A DNA stretch of 64,000 nucleotides from Streptomyces sp. SAJ15 (GTDB lineage Bacteria; Actinomycetota; Actinomycetes; Streptomycetales; Streptomycetaceae), in contig NZ_NISY01000002.1 in NCBI RefSeq assembly GCF_007595705.1, forward strand, positions 124,001 through 188,000, in the 5' to 3' direction. The notes under the pieces were generated by a model that saw only the letters and a list, made by a program, of their open reading frames with translations, made no database searches and had not been told where the DNA came from. A program made the translations under genes and the position numbers. This document shows, in pieces, positions 28,254-37,703 of the stretch (its first letter is position 1; each line of letters begins with the position of its first letter).

Positions 28254-28289
28254 GACTGGACGGCTGTCGTCGACTGGACGGCTGTCGTC
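28254..28289 (+). repeat. Perfect 18-bp tandem duplication upstream of the TRAM methyltransferase gene
   Basis: GACTGGACGGCTGTCGTC occurs twice head to tail, ending 27 bp before the methyltransferase start. It overlaps the expected promoter/leader (a GTAGACT sequence precedes the first copy) and could be a recent slippage event affecting expression. Confidence 0.8.
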
Positions 28290-28316
28290 CCCCTCACGTA
28301 CTGGAGCCACCCCGCC

Positions 28317-29654
28317 ATGCGATCCGAAGCCTCGGCAGCCCACGCGTCTCTGGTAGGCGAGGAGTACGAGGTCGAGGTGGGCCCGGTGGCACACGGCGGC
28401 CACTGCATCGCCCGCACCGCCGAGGGACGGGTGCTGTTCGTACGCCACAGCCTGCCCGGTGAGCGCGTGATCGCCCGGGTCACCGAGGGCGAGGAGCACT
28501 CGCGCTTCCTGCGGGCGGACGCCGTGCGGGTGCTGGAGCCGGCCAAGGACCGGGTCGAGGCCCCCTGCCCGTTCTCCGGCCCCGGCCGGTGCGGCGGCTG
28601 CGACTGGCAGCACGTGGCCCCGGGCGCGCAGCGCCGCTTCAAGGGCGCGGTCGTCGCCGAGCAGCTGGCGCGGCTGGCCGGGCTCACCCCGGAGCAGGCC
28701 GGCTGGGACGGCACCGTGGAGCCGGCCCCGGGGGACAAGCTGCCCAAGGGCGAGGTCCCGGCCTGGCGCACCCGGGTGCAGTACGCGGTCGACGACGAGG
28801 GCCGGGCGGGCCTGCGCAAGCACCGCTCGCACGAGGTCGTCCCCGTCGACCACTGCATGATCGCGGCGCCCGGGGTGACCGAGCTGGGCGTGGAGCGCCG
28901 CTCGTGGCCGCAGATGGACACGGTGGAGGCGATCGCCGCCACCGGCTCCAACGACCGCCAGGTCGTCCTGACCCCGCGCCCCGGCGGCCGGCTGCCGCTG
29001 GTCGAGCTGGACAAGCCGGTCTCGGTGCTGCGGGTCGACGAGAAGACCGGCGGCGTGCACCGCGTCCACGGCCGCCCCTTCGTCCGCGAGCGGGCCGTCG
29101 ACCGCACCTGGCGCGTCGGCGCCGGCGGCTTCTGGCAGGTCCACCCCCAGGCGGCCGGCCTCCTGGTCGAGGCCGTCATGCAGGGCCTCATGCCGCGCAA
29201 GGGCGAGACGGCCCTGGACCTCTACTGCGGCGTCGGCCTCTTCGCGGGCGCCCTGGCCGAGCGGGTCGGCGACACGGGTGCCGTCCTCGGCATCGAGTCC
29301 GGCAAGCGCGCCGTCGAGGACGCCCGCCACAACCTGGCCGACCTGGACCGCGTCCGCATCGAGCAGGGCAAGGTCGAACAGGTCCTGCCCCGCACCGGCA
29401 TCACCGAGGCCGACCTCGTCGTCCTCGACCCACCCCGAGCCGGCGCCGGCGCCCAGACCGTCCGCCACCTCACCACCCTCGGCGCCCGCCGCATCGCCTA
29501 CGTAGCCTGCGATCCCGCCGCCCTGGCGAGGGACCTGAAGTACTTCGGCGAGTCGGGGTACCGGGTGCGGCGGATGCGGGCGTTCGATCTCTTTCCGATG
29601 ACGCACCATGTGGAGTGCGTGGCGGTGCTGGAGCCGGCCGCGAAGGGGTCCTGA
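28317..29654 (+). CDS. TRAM-domain RNA (uracil-5-)-methyltransferase, RumA/TrmA family
   Basis: This 445-residue SAM-dependent enzyme has an N-terminal TRAM domain (GEEYEVEVGPVAHGGHCIAR). An iron-sulfur cysteine cluster follows (CPFSGPGRCGGCDWQH, with a later VDHCM). The SAM site is LDLYCGVGLFAGAL, the catalytic region DPPRAGAG, the nucleophile Cys lies in AYVACDPAALARDL, and the C-terminal base motif is FPMTHHVE. It should make m5U in 23S rRNA or tRNA. The ATG at 28317 was preferred over upstream in-frame sequence. The last 16 codons are duplicated twice downstream (48.3 and 57.5 kb), so this 3' end looks like an integration site. Confidence 0.92.
   Translation: MRSEASAAHASLVGEEYEVEVGPVAHGGHCIARTAEGRVLFVRHSLPGERVIARVTEGEEHSRFLRADAVRVLEPAKDRVEAPCPFSGPGRCGGCDWQHVAPGAQRRFKGAVVAEQLARLAGLTPEQAGWDGTVEPAPGDKLPKGEVPAWRTRVQYAVDDEGRAGLRKHRSHEVVPVDHCMIAAPGVTELGVERRSWPQMDTVEAIAATGSNDRQVVLTPRPGGRLPLVELDKPVSVLRVDEKTGGVHRVHGRPFVRERAVDRTWRVGAGGFWQVHPQAAGLLVEAVMQGLMPRKGETALDLYCGVGLFAGALAERVGDTGAVLGIESGKRAVEDARHNLADLDRVRIEQGKVEQVLPRTGITEADLVVLDPPRAGAGAQTVRHLTTLGARRIAYVACDPAALARDLKYFGESGYRVRRMRAFDLFPMTHHVECVAVLEPAAKGS
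29591..29637 (+). repeat. att-like repeat, copy A (3' end of methyltransferase gene)
   Basis: This 47-bp segment, from CTTTCCGATGACGCACCATG to GAGCCGG inside the methyltransferase gene, recurs at 48321-48367 with a single mismatch (29617 G, 48347 A). A diverged third copy lies at about 57514-57573. Similarity between copies A and B also continues past the stop, including GGGCGTTACGGGCGATATCT. I read it as the left attachment site of an integrated element. Confidence 0.75.
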
Positions 29655-30376
29655 CCTGCGGTTTTGATGGGTGTGCATGATGTGCGCTATGGGCGTTACG
29701 GGCGATATCTTGACGCTCAAATGACGCTCTGCGAGGCGTCTTGACGCTCATTTGACGCTCGTTCTGATGGGGCATCAGGTCTATCGCGTCGCTGTTCAGG
29801 TGGGCTCCTGGTTTCGTAGGCGTGGCGGGCTGCCGGGGACATCGGGGCCGTTCGCCCAGCCATCACCGTCACCGGCTCACAGCCCCGAGTCAGCCTGTCT
29901 GCTGTCCAGGCGCGGTCTTGGGCGACGTCAGCCGCCAGCGCCACCAGCCAAGTAAGCAGTTGTCCGGGTGATGCGACCGGCCATGGGCCGCCCGGGGGAG
30001 CGGGCTCGGCCGGCCCGGCCGACGGGGCCTCCAGTGCGCCCTGCTCCGCTCGGCCAGGCCCGGCCAGCCCGGCTCCGGACCCCTGACCGGGAGGGCGCCG
30101 GCCCAGCGGAGCAGGACGTTGCCGCCTCCCCTGGGGCGCCAGAGCGCAGGCCCTCCACCAGCCTCCCTATGGCGATCGCGTACTTTGACGACCACGATGT
30201 CCGCTACACGGCCGACAGTTGGATGAGTGTTCCTTCCTCACGACTGCTTCGGAACCAGAAGCACACACGCGACACGCGAATTGCACCTAAGTCGTATGTC
30301 CGTATTCAGCAACTCTGTTACTCGATGCTCACCCACAGAGGAGTGAGCGGTAGGCTGTTTACACTGCTCAAGCAGC
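29655..30376 (+). other. Non-coding left end of island 1 and leader of CRISPR array 1
   Basis: No convincing gene is present in these 722 bp. At 29710-29760 there are four TGACGCTC octamers in two pairs with 11-bp spacing (29711, 29722, 29742, 29753). A GC-rich stretch at 29960-30130 contains an 11-bp inverted repeat (CCTGCTCCGCT at 30040-30050, complement at 30105-30115). From about 30170 the DNA is noticeably more AT-rich up to the first CRISPR repeat and is the likely leader for rightward transcription of array 1. Confidence 0.6.
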
Positions 30377-30705
30377 GTGGCGGTCGCCCTCCGGGGCGAC
30401 CGAGGGTCGCAACATCGTCTGGACCTCGGACCCGGACGCCTGAAGCAGGGGTGGCGGTCGCCCTCCGGGGCGACCGAGGATCGGAACACCTCCCGCTCCA
30501 GAGCGGCGACCTTGCGGGCGAGGTGGCGGTCGCCCTCCGGGGCGACCGAGGATCGCAACCCTCCCTCGACGACTACGACCTCTCCGGCATCCGCCGTGGC
30601 GGTCGTCCTCCGGGACGACCGAGGATCGCAACACCAACGCCTTCGGGCCGAGCGGCCAGACGTGCACCGTGGCGGTCGCCCTTCGGGGCGATCGAGGATC
30701 GCAAT
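30377..30705 (+). CRISPR. CRISPR array 1: five 37-bp repeats, four spacers
   Basis: Repeats start at 30377, 30451, 30523, 30596 and 30669; spacers are 35-37 bp. The repeat begins GTGGCGGTCGCCCTCCGGGG and ends GACCGAGGATCGCAAC, with an 8-bp perfect stem (GGTCGCCC/GGGCGACC). Single-base variants occur in nearly every copy (for example GGGTCGC in the first, TCGGAAC in the second), and the last repeat ends GCAAT. Orientation by the GCAAC end gives rightward transcription. A weak fragment (GTGTGGCGGCCTC) at about 30731 may be a further decayed repeat. The 315 bp to the cas3 remnant hold nothing else I recognise. Confidence 0.93.
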
Positions 30706-31020
30706 GCACAACCACGTCGGTGGCCAGGGTGTGGCGGCCTCTTGGCGGTTGTCTTGGGAGGCTGTTGATCGGTGAGTTGCACGTGCTGTGCCATCGGGTC
30801 TTAGGCGCTCCTGCTGGCTTTGACCCGGATGCTGGAGAGGTGGTGCTGTCAGGTCAACAGGAATGGGACGGCTTCGCGGCTCGGTGTTCGCAGTGTGGGT
30901 TAGGCATTTTTTTGGGGGGGCTGATTCGGGTCTGTGGCCGGTTGGTGGCCGAAGGTGCGGATACGGTCTTGGTCTCGTCGCGGAGGGCGCCGTGCGCCTG
31001 GTGGGGGAGGAGACGGGGTA

Positions 31021-33255
31021 GTGGCGGGTGTGTTGTATGCGCACAGCCTGAGTGGTGTCTCGGGGGTGCGGCACACGCTGAAGGACCACTTGCGTGGCTC
31101 GGCTGCGTTGGCGCGGCGTTTCGGGGAGGTGTTCGGGGCCGGGGAGTTGGCGGAGTATCTGGCCTTGGTGCACGACGTGGGCAAGGGGGCGTGTGCGTGG
31201 CAGGACGGGCTCCGGGCCGTCGAGGCGCGCGGAGGTGGGAGAGGGTGGGGGTTGGGCACAAGCATGCCGGCACGGTGCTGGCGGAGCGGTATACGCAGTT
31301 GGCGTGTGCGGCGGTGGTGTTCGGGCATCACGGCGGGCTTCCGGACCTGGAGCGGCTGCGGGACGAGTTACACAAGGGCCGTCCGGGCGGTTCGGAGGCT
31401 GCGCGGGTTCAGGAGGCGATCCGCGCTGTGGAGGGGATCGTTCCGGAGATTCACCGCTCCTCGCGGGTCGCTCTGCCCGGCTGGCTGCTCGACCTGCCGA
31501 GGCCGGAGCAGGGGTTGGGGCTGGACCTGCTGGTGAGGATGCTGTTCTCCTGTGTCGTGGACGCGGACTACCTCGACACGTCCGCCCACTTCGAGGGTGC
31601 GGCGGTGCGGGTGGGGGAGCCGGTGGACATGGCGGCGCTGGTGCAGCGTTACGAGGTTCGGCGTAAGCGGTACCTGGCGGGGCGGGATTCCTCGCCGGTG
31701 GATGCGCTGCGGCAGTCGGTGTACGAGCGGGCGTGCGCGGTGGCGGCGGGCGAGCCGGGCGTGTATGTGCTTCAGGTCCCCACCGGTGGGGCGAAAACCA
31801 TGGCCGCGGGAGCCTTCGCGCTGCGGCACGCGGCACAGCATGGCAAGCGCCGTGTCGTTTTGGCGGTGCCGTTCATCTCGATCACCGAGCAGAACGCGGC
31901 CGCGTACCGGGACCTGCTCGACCCCGAGGACTCCGACGGCGGGCCGGCGGTGGTGTTGGAGCATCACAGTGCCGTGGACCTCGACGTGGAGGAGGCTGGG
32001 TTCGGTGAGCTGGCCGAGGAGCAGCGCGAGGCGTTGCGGCAGCGTGCCCGGACGGCGAAGCTGGCGGCGGAGAACTGGGACGTGCCGTTCGTGGTGACCA
32101 CCACGGTCAGGCTGTCCGAGTCCCTCTTCTCACACAAGCCGTCGCAGATGCGGCGTCTGCACAACCTGGCCGGCTCGGTGATCGTCCTGGACGAGGTGCA
32201 GGCGCTGCCGGACCGTCTTCTCGCGCCGATCCTGAGCGGGCTGCGGGGGCTGGTGGATCACTTCGGCGCCACGGTGCTGCTGGTCTCGGCGACCCAGCCG
32301 TCGTTCTGGGAGCTGTCGGCGTGGAAGGGGCTGGAGCGCAAAGCGGTCATCGACGACCCGGCGGCGCTGTTCGACGCCCTGCGCAGGGTGGAGTACGAGT
32401 GGCGGACGGGGCAGGACGTCACGCTGGAGAGCATCGCCCGGGAGGCGGCGACGCACCCGCAGGTGCTGACGGTGGTCGGCACGACCAGGGACGCAGCCCG
32501 TTTCCACCGTCACCTTCAAGCCGCCTTCGCGCAGGGTGTGGTGCTGCACCTGTCGACACGGATGACCGGCGCCCACCGCCGGGAGGTGATCGCACAGATC
32601 CGTGAACTGCTCGGCCGGGGGAGCCGGTCCAGGTGGTGTCGACCAGTCTGATCGAGGCGGGTGTGGACGTCGACTTCCCACGCGTGTACCGGGCGTGGGC
32701 GCCGCCGGAGTCCCTGCAGCAGGCGGCAGGACGCTGCAACCGCGACGGACGCCTGCCCGCCGGCACCGTGATCGTCTTCGACCCCGCAGACGGCAGCCGG
32801 CCGCGCAGCGACGAGTACCGCACCGCGGTGCAGACCGGGGAACAGTTCTTCGGACCGCATCCGCTCGCCGCGCCGGACGATCTCGACGCGCTGCACCACT
32901 ACTACCAGCGGCGCTACGCCTACCAGCAGGGCGGGGGCCCCGGAAGCGGGGCTGGGGGCGCACATCCCAGAAGCTGCAGGGCACCCCTGACTTCCCCAAG
33001 GTGGACCGTGAGTTCCAGATGATTGAAGACGAGCACAGTGTCCCGGTGGTCGTCATCCGGGACGAGCGTGACCGGGAGCAGATCGAAGAAGCCGTCGCAC
33101 AGCTGACGGATCCACTCCGGCCGTGCGGCCCGGAGGTGCTGCGCAGCCTGCAGCAGCACACGGCTCCTTGCCCAAGAGGGAAGCCGACGCCGCGCTGGCG
33201 GGCTGGCCGTCCCGGTGACGGGCGACCTGCTGCCCAGGGTGCATGCCGCACTTGA
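31021..33255 (+). pseudogene. cas3: Decayed cas3 (HD nuclease-helicase), type I-C, multiple frameshifts
   Basis: Starting at a GTG at 31021, the HD part (LYAHSLSG, LVHDVGKGACAWQDG) is in one frame. Near 31240 the similarity to the intact cas3 at 37922 moves to a second frame (VFGHHGGLPDL through LHLSTRMTGAHRREV). Near 32630 it moves to a third (STSLIEAGVDVDFPRVYRAW), and near 32945 and again near 33170 it shifts once more. The Walker A motif reads PTGGAKT, losing the Gly before Lys, whereas VLDEVQALPD and ISITEQNAAAYRDLL are still clear. At least four frameshifts make an active protein very unlikely. It lies between array 1 and array 2. Confidence 0.88.
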
Positions 33256-33274
33256 GTGTCGTCGACAACATTAC

Positions 33275-34104
33275 GTTGCGATCCTCGGCCGTCCCGAAAG
33301 TGACCGCCACGTTCAACTGGGTCCAGTACTCGTTCAGGGTGTCGAGATTGCGATCCTCGGTCGCGGCGGACGACCGTCAACGGCCCACGCACGGTCGGCC
33401 GTATCGCCTCACTGGCGGTTGCGCTCCTCGGCCACTTCGAAGAACGACCGCTGCTCCCTACAGGTTGTCGGCCTTCTCGTCAACTGGGGCGTTGCGATCC
33501 TGAAAGGAGAGTCACCACAGGCTTTGATGAGTCCCTTGCCTACCACGGCCTCGATGTTACGACCCCCGGTCGCCCCCGAGGGCGACCGCTATGGCCAGTC
33601 CAAACTGCCGGAACTGTGTGCCGTACTCGTTGTTGCGATCCTCGGCCGTCCCACAAGACAGCCACCATCGCGTACTTGACGCCTTCGACCATCCGGGAGT
33701 TGATGTTGCGATCCTTGGTCGCCTCGGAAGGCTACTGCCACGTGACCCCGGGCGAGTACGGAGGCGAAACCAATGAGTTGCGATCCTCGGGCGTCCCGGA
33801 GGACGACCGCCGCCTGAGCAGTGTTTCGCGGTGCTCTGGGGGAAGGGGGCGTTGCGACCCTCGGCTGTCTTCGGGGACGACCGCCAAACGTTGCCCTGCT
33901 CAGCGGCGAAGACGAATGAGCGGTGGCGATCCTTGTTTGTCCTAAAGGCAGCCGCAACTCCCATCAGAATGGGAAGCGCGCACCGTATGTGTTGACGTTG
34001 CGATCCTCGGCCGCCCAGACGGCGACCGCATGGATCCGAACCGGACCCCTGGGTCCTCGGCCAAGAGGTTGTGATCCCTGGCTGCATTGGCGGGCGACCG
34101 TCAT
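33275..34104 (-). CRISPR. CRISPR array 2: about 12 strongly degenerate repeats, minus strand
   Basis: Reverse-oriented repeats begin (plus strand) near 33275, 33347, 33418, 33491, 33556, 33632, 33705, 33777, 33851, 33923, 33997 and 34068, so the period is about 65-76 bp, most units 71-76. Most keep GTTGCGATCCTCGG at one end and GACCGCCA at the other but differ at many positions; the unit at 33491 is truncated. The hairpin pairing is lost in most copies. It follows cas7 directly in the direction of the cas operon, where cas4-cas1-cas2 would normally be expected. It looks like an old array no longer maintained. Confidence 0.82.
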
Positions 34105-34166
34105 CAACCCTCCGGTATGTCACGCCAGGTTGCTTAGAGGTGGTGATTCCAAGCAGCCCGGCAGGT

Positions 34167-35036
34167 TCAGTCGATGAGCCGGGTCAGGGTCACCCCGGCG
34201 GGGACCTTGTCTTCGTCGATGGTGATGCGGTCGGTGTAGTCGTCCCAAGAGCGCGCCTCGCTGTGGCCGAGTGGTTTGATGCGGATCAGGTCGAAGAGCT
34301 TGTGGGCGGGGGCTTGTCCGTAGGCGTCGTCGTGGGAGAAGACGTACAGGCCGCGGATGGCCATTTCGCCGCGGGAGGATGCCCGGTCGTGGTCGAACAT
34401 CATGGTCAGGGCCTGCCAGTAGGCGGCGAGGTCCTCCGGAGTGACGTTGGCCTTCGCGCCGAGGGCTCCGGAGTAGAAGCCGTGGCCGCGGTAGAGGCCG
34501 TAGGGGACGTAGTGCTTGTTGCCCATCTCGGTGACCTTGCCCTTGGCCAGGTCCTCGGGTTTGTTCGGGGCGACGCGGGTGATGCCGGCCTCCAGCGGGG
34601 TGATGGGGTCGATGGAGCGGGAGAAGGTGAGCTGCATGGGCCCGCGGGCCCTTCCTGCGTGCTTCTTCTGGTCGCCCACGGACATGACGGCTCCGAACAG
34701 GCGCACGTCCCAGAAGTTGCGGATCATCCACTCCTGCGCGGTGGTGGTCTCGCCTTCCTTGGCGCCCCCTTCGATGTAGGCGCGCTGGATCTGCGGGTTG
34801 AGGGCGACGCCCTGTTCGACGTACATCTCGAATCCGGGCCGGCCCTGGTGGAGGAGCGTGACGGTGTTGCGGATCTTGCGCTTGAGGGCGACGTCGGTGA
34901 TGAGGCCCTGACCGGTGATGGGGTCGGTTCGGGGCATGCCGCCGGCGTCGGGGTCCCCGTTGGGGTTGCCGTCCCTGACGTCGATGAGGAAGACGTAGTC
35001 GTGCTTGCGGGTGGGGTCCAGGTGCGCGTCGGTCAT
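34167..35036 (-). CDS. cas7: Type I-C Cascade backbone protein Cas7 (Csd2)
   Basis: This is a 289-residue Cas7/Csd2 family protein that forms the helical backbone along the crRNA. Family signatures are DYVFLIDVRDGNPNGDPDAG, MPRTDPITGQGLITDVALKRK IRN-type sequence, FWDVRLFGAVMS and GPMQLTFSRSIDPI. The ATG at 35036 gives MTDAHLDPTRKHDYVF; in-frame sequence further upstream overlaps cas8c and is Pro-rich. It is the last gene of the cas5-cas8c-cas7 operon, 65 bp after cas8c. There is no cas4, cas1 or cas2 after it. Confidence 0.95.
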   Translation of the reverse strand: MTDAHLDPTRKHDYVFLIDVRDGNPNGDPDAGGMPRTDPITGQGLITDVALKRKIRNTVTLLHQGRPGFEMYVEQGVALNPQIQRAYIEGGAKEGETTTAQEWMIRNFWDVRLFGAVMSVGDQKKHAGRARGPMQLTFSRSIDPITPLEAGITRVAPNKPEDLAKGKVTEMGNKHYVPYGLYRGHGFYSGALGAKANVTPEDLAAYWQALTMMFDHDRASSRGEMAIRGLYVFSHDDAYGQAPAHKLFDLIRIKPLGHSEARSWDDYTDRITIDEDKVPAGVTLTRLID

Positions 35037-35101
35037 GGTTGTACTGGGTGTCCTTCCGGGGCTGTGGCGTCGTGGTGAAGCTGGCGGCGGCGGGGCGTCC
35101 G

Positions 35102-36928
35102 TCACCAGAGGGTGTCGTCCGAAGCGTCAGCGTCCTCGACGACGGCTTCAGGAAGGGCGTCCGCTTGCTGCCCTGCGGCGAGTTCCTTGCCGGCTTCCCG
35201 TGCCTTGATGGCCTCTGCCGCAGCGCGTGCGGAGTGGGCTCGCTGGTGGTCGTAGCCGAGGACGAACAGGGCCTGCTGTTCGGTACTCAGATGGGCGGGG
35301 ATGGTGTCGAGCAGGTCGAAGGTGTCCCGCAGCCGGTTGTCCATGGCCTTGGCCGCAGGCTCACTGGTGCGGGCGATGGTGCGCAGGTGGGGGCGTGCTC
35401 CGATGCGGAGGCGGGTGAGGACGGCTTGGGGGGAGACGACCGCGGTGCTCAGGTACTTGTCGGTGATGGTGGTGTTGGCCTTGGGCATGGCCTTGCGCTG
35501 GATCGCTTCGAGCATGGCCATGATCCGTCCGCATACGTAGCCGGGCTCGGTCGACTGGGGGTTCAGCTGGGGCACACAGAGCTCCTTGTGGCGAGTGGAC
35601 GTACGGATCAGGGCGAGGCGCAGCAGGGCGATGCGGGGCCGGTCGAGGTGGTGGTCGGCGCGGACGCGCTGCAGGAGGACCGGCAGGAGATGGGCCGGTG
35701 GCGCGGCGCCGTGGAGCGCGGCTTTGGTGAGGTCGGCCTGCAGATGTTTGGGGACGGTGGTATCGACGTACTTGTTCTTGCGCTTGTCCCAGCGGGCGCA
35801 GGCGAGGGCGAGTCGCCAGACCGACCAGTAGGTGTAGGTGTTGTTCCAGCCGTCCCAGGTCTGCTGGTCGGAGAACCAGGTCCCAAGTCTCCGTTTCAGT
35901 TCGGGGACGGGGATGGTGATCCAGTCGGCGACGATGACCCTGTTGGTGTTCACCCGCAGGGTGAGGGCGTAGAAGGCGCCCTCGTCGAGGACTGCCAGCG
36001 CGTCTCGTCCCTGACGGGGGTGGCGGAGGCCGGCCATGAGCTGGGCCACCTCCTCGGGCGCGGGGTTGTTCAGGGCCCACATGGACGTGTCGGTGTCGGG
36101 GTTGCGAGTCCACCAGACGATGGCGGAGTCGTCGGCGAAGGCGCGGTGTTCGGGGTCGGCGAGCAGCGTGTTCAGGGCGGTGGCGGACTTGGTGCCGCAG
36201 TCGACGCAGATGGGGGTGGCACCGAGCTGCTTGGTGCTGGCCCTGAAGTGGGCGGGCTGGTTGAGACAGACCAGTTGGGTGTTCATCCCGGAGTTGGGGA
36301 TGCCCTTGATGGGAACCGGGAGCGTGGACAGCAACGGCATGACATGCCCGCACACGAGGCAGAGCCCCTGGTTCGCCTTTCCCGCCTTTCCGCTCTTCGC
36401 TTTCTTGACCTTGTCGACCCACCAGCTCCTGGCTTCCAGCAGGTCGTGGAGCCACTCGCCGTCCACGCTGATGGCGACGAGGTGATCCTTGTCCATCTCC
36501 AGCGGCCACACGGTCGGCGCCGGACTGTTCAGCCACGCGGCCACTGTCTGCGCCTGGGGAAGGTGCGGGTGGTCATTGCACCAAGACGTGACCAGTGAGC
36601 GGTAGGCGGCGTGCCGGGTTCTCGCCTTGGTGACGTCGGCAGGGCTGATCGAGAGGACCTTCTCCCCGTCCGGCCCTTTCACTAGACCGGGATGAGCGAG
36701 TGCGAACTGTGCGGTGTCGGCGAACAGGATCGGTGCCGGCTTCCGCCCGGAGCGTCCGGTGTACGGGGCGGTGATCTTCCGCTGTTCCTGTCGGAGGTCG
36801 ATGACCAGCGGTTCCGCGTTCCCTGTGCTGGAGAGGTCGATCTGCCACATAACCCGGCGCGCGAGATAGTACTGGGGGACATCGCCCTGGCGGCTGTCGG
36901 TTTGCTGGACGAGGCTCTGCAGCAGCAC
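35102..36928 (-). CDS. cas8c: Type I-C Cascade large subunit Cas8c (Csd1)
   Basis: This 608-residue protein is the large subunit that recognises the PAM and target in type I-C. Visible Csd1 traits are LVQQTDSRQGDVPQYYLARR near the N-terminus, a zinc-finger-like pair CLVCGH and CVDCGTKSATALN, WWTRNPDTD, and a C-terminal helical part (LSTEQQALFVLGYDHQRA). The GTG at 36928 starts 1 bp after the cas5 stop and gives the family N-terminus; an ATG at 36985 would add 19 residues overlapping cas5. The length is close to the family norm (about 580). Confidence 0.93.
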   Translation of the reverse strand: MLLQSLVQQTDSRQGDVPQYYLARRVMWQIDLSSTGNAEPLVIDLRQEQRKITAPYTGRSGRKPAPILFADTAQFALAHPGLVKGPDGEKVLSISPADVTKARTRHAAYRSLVTSWCNDHPHLPQAQTVAAWLNSPAPTVWPLEMDKDHLVAISVDGEWLHDLLEARSWWVDKVKKAKSGKAGKANQGLCLVCGHVMPLLSTLPVPIKGIPNSGMNTQLVCLNQPAHFRASTKQLGATPICVDCGTKSATALNTLLADPEHRAFADDSAIVWWTRNPDTDTSMWALNNPAPEEVAQLMAGLRHPRQGRDALAVLDEGAFYALTLRVNTNRVIVADWITIPVPELKRRLGTWFSDQQTWDGWNNTYTYWSVWRLALACARWDKRKNKYVDTTVPKHLQADLTKAALHGAAPPAHLLPVLLQRVRADHHLDRPRIALLRLALIRTSTRHKELCVPQLNPQSTEPGYVCGRIMAMLEAIQRKAMPKANTTITDKYLSTAVVSPQAVLTRLRIGARPHLRTIARTSEPAAKAMDNRLRDTFDLLDTIPAHLSTEQQALFVLGYDHQRAHSARAAAEAIKAREAGKELAAGQQADALPEAVVEDADASDDTLW

Positions 36929-36929
36929 G

Positions 36930-37703
36930 TCAGGCCACCCCGTCCGCGGAGGCGCGTCCCTCGGCTCCGGGCATGCCATCGACATCGGCAGGGGCCAACG
37001 GGCGGTCGGGCACGTGAAGAACGCCGTGCTCCAGGCTGGCCCGGAACCAGTGGTAGCGCTCCTTGCCCTTCGGTAGGTACTCGATGTGGTGGAGCATCAG
37101 CCCGATCTCGTCGATGGGCGGAATACCCGCCTGATCGGCGACCGTGACCGCGCCGGCCTCCTCCGCTGATCCGCGAGGCCCGAAGAAGGCTGCGAACTCG
37201 CGGCAGCCGAAGTGGGGCTGTTCGTAGCAGGCACCACGTGCGAGCCGGCGATCGAACTGGTCGCGGTACTTCGGTAAGGGCGCGGTGCACCGGTCGGTGG
37301 CGCGGATCGTTGCGTGGATGCGGTAGGCGACGTCGCTCAAGGCGACGATGACCCGCTGGCCGCGGTCTTCGGCGGCGTCGTAGCGGTAGCCGGTGTTGGC
37401 TCGCAGGCTCTCGTAGGCGTGCCTGGTGACGATCGAGTTGTTGACCTCGTTACGCCGGAAGCGGGTCCACCTCACCGGCTTGAGCTGCTCGATCCGCTCG
37501 ACTCGGTAGGCCATCTCCGGTTTCCAGAAGATGGCCTCCAGCAGTCCCCTCGCCGCTGAGGGAGTCATGGTCGGATAGGAAACACGTTCGACTTTGAGTT
37601 CCGGACGGGTGAAGCAGGCCAGCGGCCCCCACGCCTCCACCTGGACGTGAAGTGGCCGGTCAGCCCTCTCCTCACGCTGCTTTCGGGGACGCGACGCAAC
37701 CAT
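36930..37703 (-). CDS. cas5: Type I-C Cas5 (Cas5c/Cas5d), pre-crRNA processing nuclease
   Basis: This 257-residue protein has the Cas5 I-C signature near the N-terminus: HVQVEAWGPLACFTRPELKV, then ERVSYPTMTPSAARGLLEAI and FWKPEM. In type I-C there is no Cas6, and Cas5 itself cleaves the precursor crRNA. The Tyr/Lys/His active-site residues cannot be assigned with certainty here. It is the first gene of the operon. Its start at 37703 is separated from the divergent cas3 by 218 bp. Confidence 0.95.
   Translation of the reverse strand: MVASRPRKQREERADRPLHVQVEAWGPLACFTRPELKVERVSYPTMTPSAARGLLEAIFWKPEMAYRVERIEQLKPVRWTRFRRNEVNNSIVTRHAYESLRANTGYRYDAAEDRGQRVIVALSDVAYRIHATIRATDRCTAPLPKYRDQFDRRLARGACYEQPHFGCREFAAFFGPRGSAEEAGAVTVADQAGIPPIDEIGLMLHHIEYLPKGKERYHWFRASLEHGVLHVPDRPLAPADVDGMPGAEGRASADGVA

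Noticed and set aside
26056..28254. A 732-residue frame parallel to the KimA-like gene
   Set aside because: It is Arg/Pro/Ala-rich with no hydrophobic pattern; the other frame encodes a clear 12-helix transporter.
29968..30768. A 266-residue open frame covering the left end of island 1 and array 1
   Set aside because: It reads through CRISPR repeats and GC-rich low-complexity DNA, with no family similarity or ribosome-binding site.
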